A DNA stretch of 23,562 nucleotides, from NCBI GenBank assembly GCA_002440905.1, contig DJWA01000009.1:1-23562 (forward strand), in the 5' to 3' direction. The first letter of the stretch is position 1; every line of letters begins with the position of its first letter. This document shows, one piece after another, positions 20,861 through 23,562 of this stretch. Made by a program: the position numbers and the translations under genes. The notes beneath the pieces are model-generated. The model did no database searches. It was not told the origin of the DNA and was given only the letters and a program-made list of their open reading frames with translations. The DNA is from Candidatus Roizmanbacteria bacterium UBA6242. GTDB lineage: Bacteria; Patescibacteriota; Microgenomatia; UBA1406; GWC2-37-13.

Positions 20861-22584
20861 GCTAGTCCGTGTTCTATCTTAAGTCTTTTAATTTTATTAA
20901 CTACCTCTATTTTATCCATTTTATGAAGACTGTAAATTCGCCGTACTATCGAAAGCGATGCCTCAAATTCTGGCTGAATGACAAGGTCGACTCCAAGATC
21001 CTTCATCCTTGTCTGATCCTGTTTCTTGTGAACTCGGCTGACTATATAAAGGTCGCGGTTTAATTTCTTGGCACCCAATACGATTGCTTCCTGGGTGTTT
21101 TTTTCGGGAACGGCCAAGACCATGATCGCCGCTTCATCCACCTGGGCGTAATCCAGAATATCTATATCGGTCGGATCTCCGTATATGATATTGACCCCGC
21201 TTCTTCGTGCTTTCTCAACCGTATAAAGATTATAGTCTATGGCAATATAGGGAATGTTGGCCATAATGAGAGAACGACCGACGTAACTACCGATGCGGCC
21301 GTATCCGCATAATACCACGTGGTTTTTAAGGTTGAGTTCGTCTATCGGAGAACGATTGCTATCGACGCGGGTCACAAGGAAATCCTCAATTACCCCAAAA
21401 TACTTTTTAGTAAAAAACCTTATCGATTTGTACATACTGTCCTTGTTGTTGATCAGGAACGGGGTAACAACTAGTGTGATTAAAGTCGATGCGATTATAA
21501 AAAGGTATTTGTCCTGGGTCAAAACGCCATTAAGATAAGCGGTCGACATAAGAATGAAAGCATCCTCGTCTATCTGAAATAAATAGGTCGCCAAAGAAAA
21601 ACTTGTCTTTGAATGGAACCTCATGAAAAGGAAGATTGAAAGAATAATGAGTCCTTTGACAAGCATAACGATAACACTAAACAATAGGATCGATGGCAAG
21701 TTGTTAATTATGTTGCTTATTTCTATATTGCTTCCGATGTATACGAAAAATATCACTCCAAGAAGATCCCTGAACGGCCTGACTTGTGAAAAAATGTGAT
21801 AGTGCTCTATCGTTTGTGCCAGCAAAACCCCGGCGACAAATACCCCAATGAGGACCGGAATGTCAAGGAATAGGGATAGTCCGGCAACAAACAGAATAAA
21901 AACGATGATGAAAAGGTTAAAAAGCTCCCGCGATGATCGGGCGATCCGGCTGAAGATCCTTGGGATAATTTTTTGTCCCAAAAGGTATAGGCCAGTAATG
22001 ATGACGGTCGCTTTAATCAAACTCACGACAATTTCCCCGGTGACCGTTATCGCCGAAAGAGATCCAGCCGTGATTGACGTGAAAATGATCAGGAAAGGAA
22101 TAAAGGCTATATCTTGGAAAATGAGTATCCCCATGGCGATCTCTCCGACAAACGACGACTCCTCCCCCCTATCCTGAATTATCTTGGCAACAAGGGTCGT
22201 TGACGATGAGGAAAGAGCGATTCCGATAAGAAATGATTCCAAAAGACTGAACCTGAAAAAAAGACTTAACGCGAAGACCGCCGCTACCGAGAGCAAGATC
22301 TGTAAGGTTCCTCCAAGGATAATATACTTTTTCAAGGAAACCAGACGTTGGAAATTTGTTTCCAATCCTACAGTAAACAGCAACAACACTATGCCAAAAT
22401 AAGCAAAATTTTTTATGGCCTCTACCCTAGCCAATTCCGGAAACAGGTTTCCTAAAACGAGTCCTCCGGCGATATACCCTATAAGTGGAGATATTTTTGC
22501 TTTCTTGGATAATGCAGCGAGGGTAAACGGTATGAAAAGAAAGAGAAAAAAGTTAAAAATAAGGTTTGGCGCAATATCACCCAT
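20857..22584 (-). CDS. CPA2 cation/proton antiporter with C-terminal TrkA-N domain
   Basis: A 575-aa protein. Residues 1-385 carry about twelve membrane helices of a Na+/H+ exchanger (CPA2, KefB/RosB-like): LFTVGLETNFQRL, GIALSSSSTTLVAKIIQDRG and GVFVAGVLLAQT mark the core. From about 422 a TrkA-N/RCK nucleotide-binding domain begins with HVVLCGYGRIGSYVG (GxGxxG) and continues through DYNLYTVEKARRSGVNIIYGDPTD to about 540. It should gate K+ or Na+ exchange in response to NAD(H) or another nucleotide. The ATG at 22584 lies 7 bp after TATACT (22592-22597), so the message is probably leaderless and heads a cluster that includes the LytR/LCP-like gene. Confidence 0.93.
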   Translation of the reverse strand: MGDIAPNLIFNFFLFLFIPFTLAALSKKAKISPLIGYIAGGLVLGNLFPELARVEAIKNFAYFGIVLLLFTVGLETNFQRLVSLKKYIILGGTLQILLSVAAVFALSLFFRFSLLESFLIGIALSSSSTTLVAKIIQDRGEESSFVGEIAMGILIFQDIAFIPFLIIFTSITAGSLSAITVTGEIVVSLIKATVIITGLYLLGQKIIPRIFSRIARSSRELFNLFIIVFILFVAGLSLFLDIPVLIGVFVAGVLLAQTIEHYHIFSQVRPFRDLLGVIFFVYIGSNIEISNIINNLPSILLFSVIVMLVKGLIILSIFLFMRFHSKTSFSLATYLFQIDEDAFILMSTAYLNGVLTQDKYLFIIASTLITLVVTPFLINNKDSMYKSIRFFTKKYFGVIEDFLVTRVDSNRSPIDELNLKNHVVLCGYGRIGSYVGRSLIMANIPYIAIDYNLYTVEKARRSGVNIIYGDPTDIDILDYAQVDEAAIMVLAVPEKNTQEAIVLGAKKLNRDLYIVSRVHKKQDQTRMKDLGVDLVIQPEFEASLSIVRRIYSLHKMDKIEVVNKIKRLKIEHGLA

Positions 22585-22591
22585 AATAAAG

Positions 22592-22597
22592 AGTATA
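22592..22597 (-). promoter_or_regulatory. -10 box of the antiporter operon
   Basis: TATACT on the minus strand, 7 bp before the ATG at 22584. It lies just downstream of the DksA/TraR-like gene, giving the antiporter its own start of transcription. Confidence 0.5.
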
Positions 22598-22610
22598 TAG
22601 GAGTTTCCCT

Positions 22611-22976
22611 TTACTTTCTCAGCCTTTTTTCACATTCCAGGCAGTTGGCAGCTTCGGGGATAAGTTTGAGTCTAGCCTGAGGAATTTCTTCACCACAACT
22701 TTCGCATTTGCCGTACTGATTCTTAGAGATCTTCCTTAAAGCAACGTCTATCTGAGCAACCCTCTTCTGGGTATCTTTGATCTGAGCTTCAATCGTATCA
22801 TGGCCAACCTGCTCCCTGACATCAGTGTCAATGGCAGCATTGTCGGATGCGTGGTCTGGATCTGCAAACGGATCGTCTTTTTTCAATTCCTCAATTTGAG
22901 TGAGGCTTTTTTGCCTCTCCTCCAGAAGTCTTTCTTTTTGAAGCGTTTCGAATTTTTGAGATCGTTTTTTGTCCAT
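22611..22976 (-). CDS. DksA/TraR family C4 zinc-finger protein
   Basis: A 121-aa protein with a long, charged, coiled-coil-like N-terminus (about 5-85) and a C-terminal zinc finger, C91-x2-C94 and C112-x2-C115, in CESCGEEIPQARLKLIPEAANCLEC. This matches the short TraR/YocK type of the DksA family, which inserts into the RNA polymerase secondary channel and alters promoter response or stress behaviour. The acidic segment DPFADPDHASDNAAIDTD (35-52) is typical of the YteA/YocK group. ATG 22976 is the only Met in the frame and lies 5 bp after a TATAAC -10-like box. The first 86 bp overlap the end of the Lgt-like gene in another frame. Confidence 0.9.
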   Translation of the reverse strand: MDKKRSQKFETLQKERLLEERQKSLTQIEELKKDDPFADPDHASDNAAIDTDVREQVGHDTIEAQIKDTQKRVAQIDVALRKISKNQYGKCESCGEEIPQARLKLIPEAANCLECEKRLRK

Positions 22977-23562
22977 ATTTGGTTATAAAATTTGAGATCG
23001 TTTGTCTCTTATAATATATAAAGTAAAAACTCATTGTCAAGAGCAATGCCCCTGACATTACCAAGTTAAAACTATAACCCTGTAAGTATAAGGTAGGCGC
23101 CTTGAGTTTGTCAAATATAAAATACGTAAAGGAAAAGACCCACAGGAAAAAGGCCAAAAGAAATCCGTGACCATACTTTTCCTTCCTAATCTCAAATAGC
23201 AGTTTGTAAGCCAAATAGGCGGCTATGGCAAACACTACAGCTTCATAAAAGCTTGTCAAATGCCTCATCCCTTCATGCCCCGGAAACTTCATTTTTAGAA
23301 AAAAGTCGGTCTTGGAGCCAACCTCGCTCCCGGAAAAGAAACTTCCCAGCTTACCAAACGAAAGCGCCAGAAAAATCGGCGAAATGAAATAATCAATAAT
23401 CTCCTTGAAATCAATCTTGCGACTGGAAAAAAACAAATAGAATGTCACTAAGGTACCAATAATCACACCCCATACGGACATGCCCGGGTAGCCGTTTATA
23501 AGGACAAATTTCAATATGTCAAACCCGAACTCTTCAAAGTTGATTATGACGTAAAAGAGGCG
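22891..23562 (-). CDS. Prolipoprotein diacylglyceryl transferase-like (Lgt-like), 5' end beyond window
   Basis: A polytopic membrane protein open to the right edge of the window, so its true start is outside; an internal TTG at 23514 is not a convincing start because the frame continues upstream as RLFYVIINFEEFG. The GYPGMSVWGVIIGTLVTFYLFF segment, GKLGSFFSGSEVG and HLTSFYEAVVF correspond to the Lgt landmarks GMSFHGG, GRIGNFINGELWG and HPVQLYEA. Lgt attaches diacylglycerol to lipoprotein cysteines. Here the histidine of FHG is Trp, and Arg, Asn and Glu of the signature appear as Lys, Ser and Ser, so catalysis is doubtful. The last 30 residues are basic and disordered and overlap the DksA/TraR gene by 86 bp. 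Confidence 0.7.
   Translation of the reverse strand, partial: RLFYVIINFEEFGFDILKFVLINGYPGMSVWGVIIGTLVTFYLFFSSRKIDFKEIIDYFISPIFLALSFGKLGSFFSGSEVGSKTDFFLKMKFPGHEGMRHLTSFYEAVVFAIAAYLAYKLLFEIRKEKYGHGFLLAFFLWVFSFTYFIFDKLKAPTLYLQGYSFNLVMSGALLLTMSFYFIYYKRQTISNFITKYGQKTISKIRNASKRKTSGGEAKKPHSN
22982..22987 (-). promoter_or_regulatory. -10-like box for the DksA/TraR gene inside the Lgt-like gene
   Basis: TATAAC on the minus strand, 5 bp upstream of ATG 22976. It lies within the coding sequence of the Lgt-like gene, whose stop is 86 bp downstream of the DksA start. Confidence 0.35.

Overview
The window looks like a stretch of chromosome from a Candidate Phyla Radiation (Patescibacteria) bacterium, most likely of the Microgenomates type. 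This is inference from gene content and style. Genes are short and packed, with many 4-bp ATGA overlaps. Shine-Dalgarno sequences are nearly absent. The Mur ligase has membrane helices in place of its usual N-terminal domain, Ddl has a CPR-like active-site segment, and the envelope proteins (LytR/LCP-like, Lgt-like) are diverged. TGA ends several genes, so the standard bacterial code applies and code-25 lineages are excluded. No rRNA, tRNA, CRISPR array, insertion sequence or phage gene was recognised.

Layout. 1-1876 (+): an inositol-monophosphatase-family enzyme followed by a membrane-anchored CapA-type metallophosphoesterase. 1941-4288 (-): a radical SAM protein of the SplB type and an AlkA-type DNA glycosylase in one operon, then an EamA-type transporter with its own promoter. 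4363-5025 (+): an unrecognised soluble protein. 5112-6326 (-): a two-domain chromate-transporter-family protein. 6407-7371 (+): CutA and an anchored DsbA-like oxidoreductase. 7438-12523 (+): an alpha/beta hydrolase, a MurF-like ligase, D-Ala-D-Ala ligase and a large fold-type-I aminotransferase; this is the peptidoglycan-precursor section. 12520-14221 (-): an ABC-2 exporter. 14324-16459 (+): a large GHSAG hydrolase and a second inositol monophosphatase.

16460-17435 is a 976-bp gap between the 3' ends of two convergent genes, so neither gene needs it as a promoter region. It is AT-rich, with a G-rich block, several perfect inverted repeats, a long-range stem and at least two families of short degenerate repeats. 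It is the largest unexplained feature here and the best place to look for a new non-coding RNA or decayed element.

17436-18961 (-): YebC and a translationally coupled membrane protein. 19017-19802 (+): a TPR protein with an acidic tail, fired divergently from yebC through interlocked promoters. 19763-23562 (-): an Lgt-like membrane protein cut by the window edge, a DksA/TraR zinc-finger protein overlapping it by 86 bp, a CPA2 cation/proton antiporter with a TrkA-N domain, a LytR/LCP-like anchored protein and a probable 63-aa membrane protein.

A recurring theme is that a near-perfect -10 hexamer (TATAAT or TATACT) sits 5-9 bp upstream of many start codons, so those transcripts should be leaderless. 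I used this to correct several start codons. All functions are read from motifs only; no similarity search was run.
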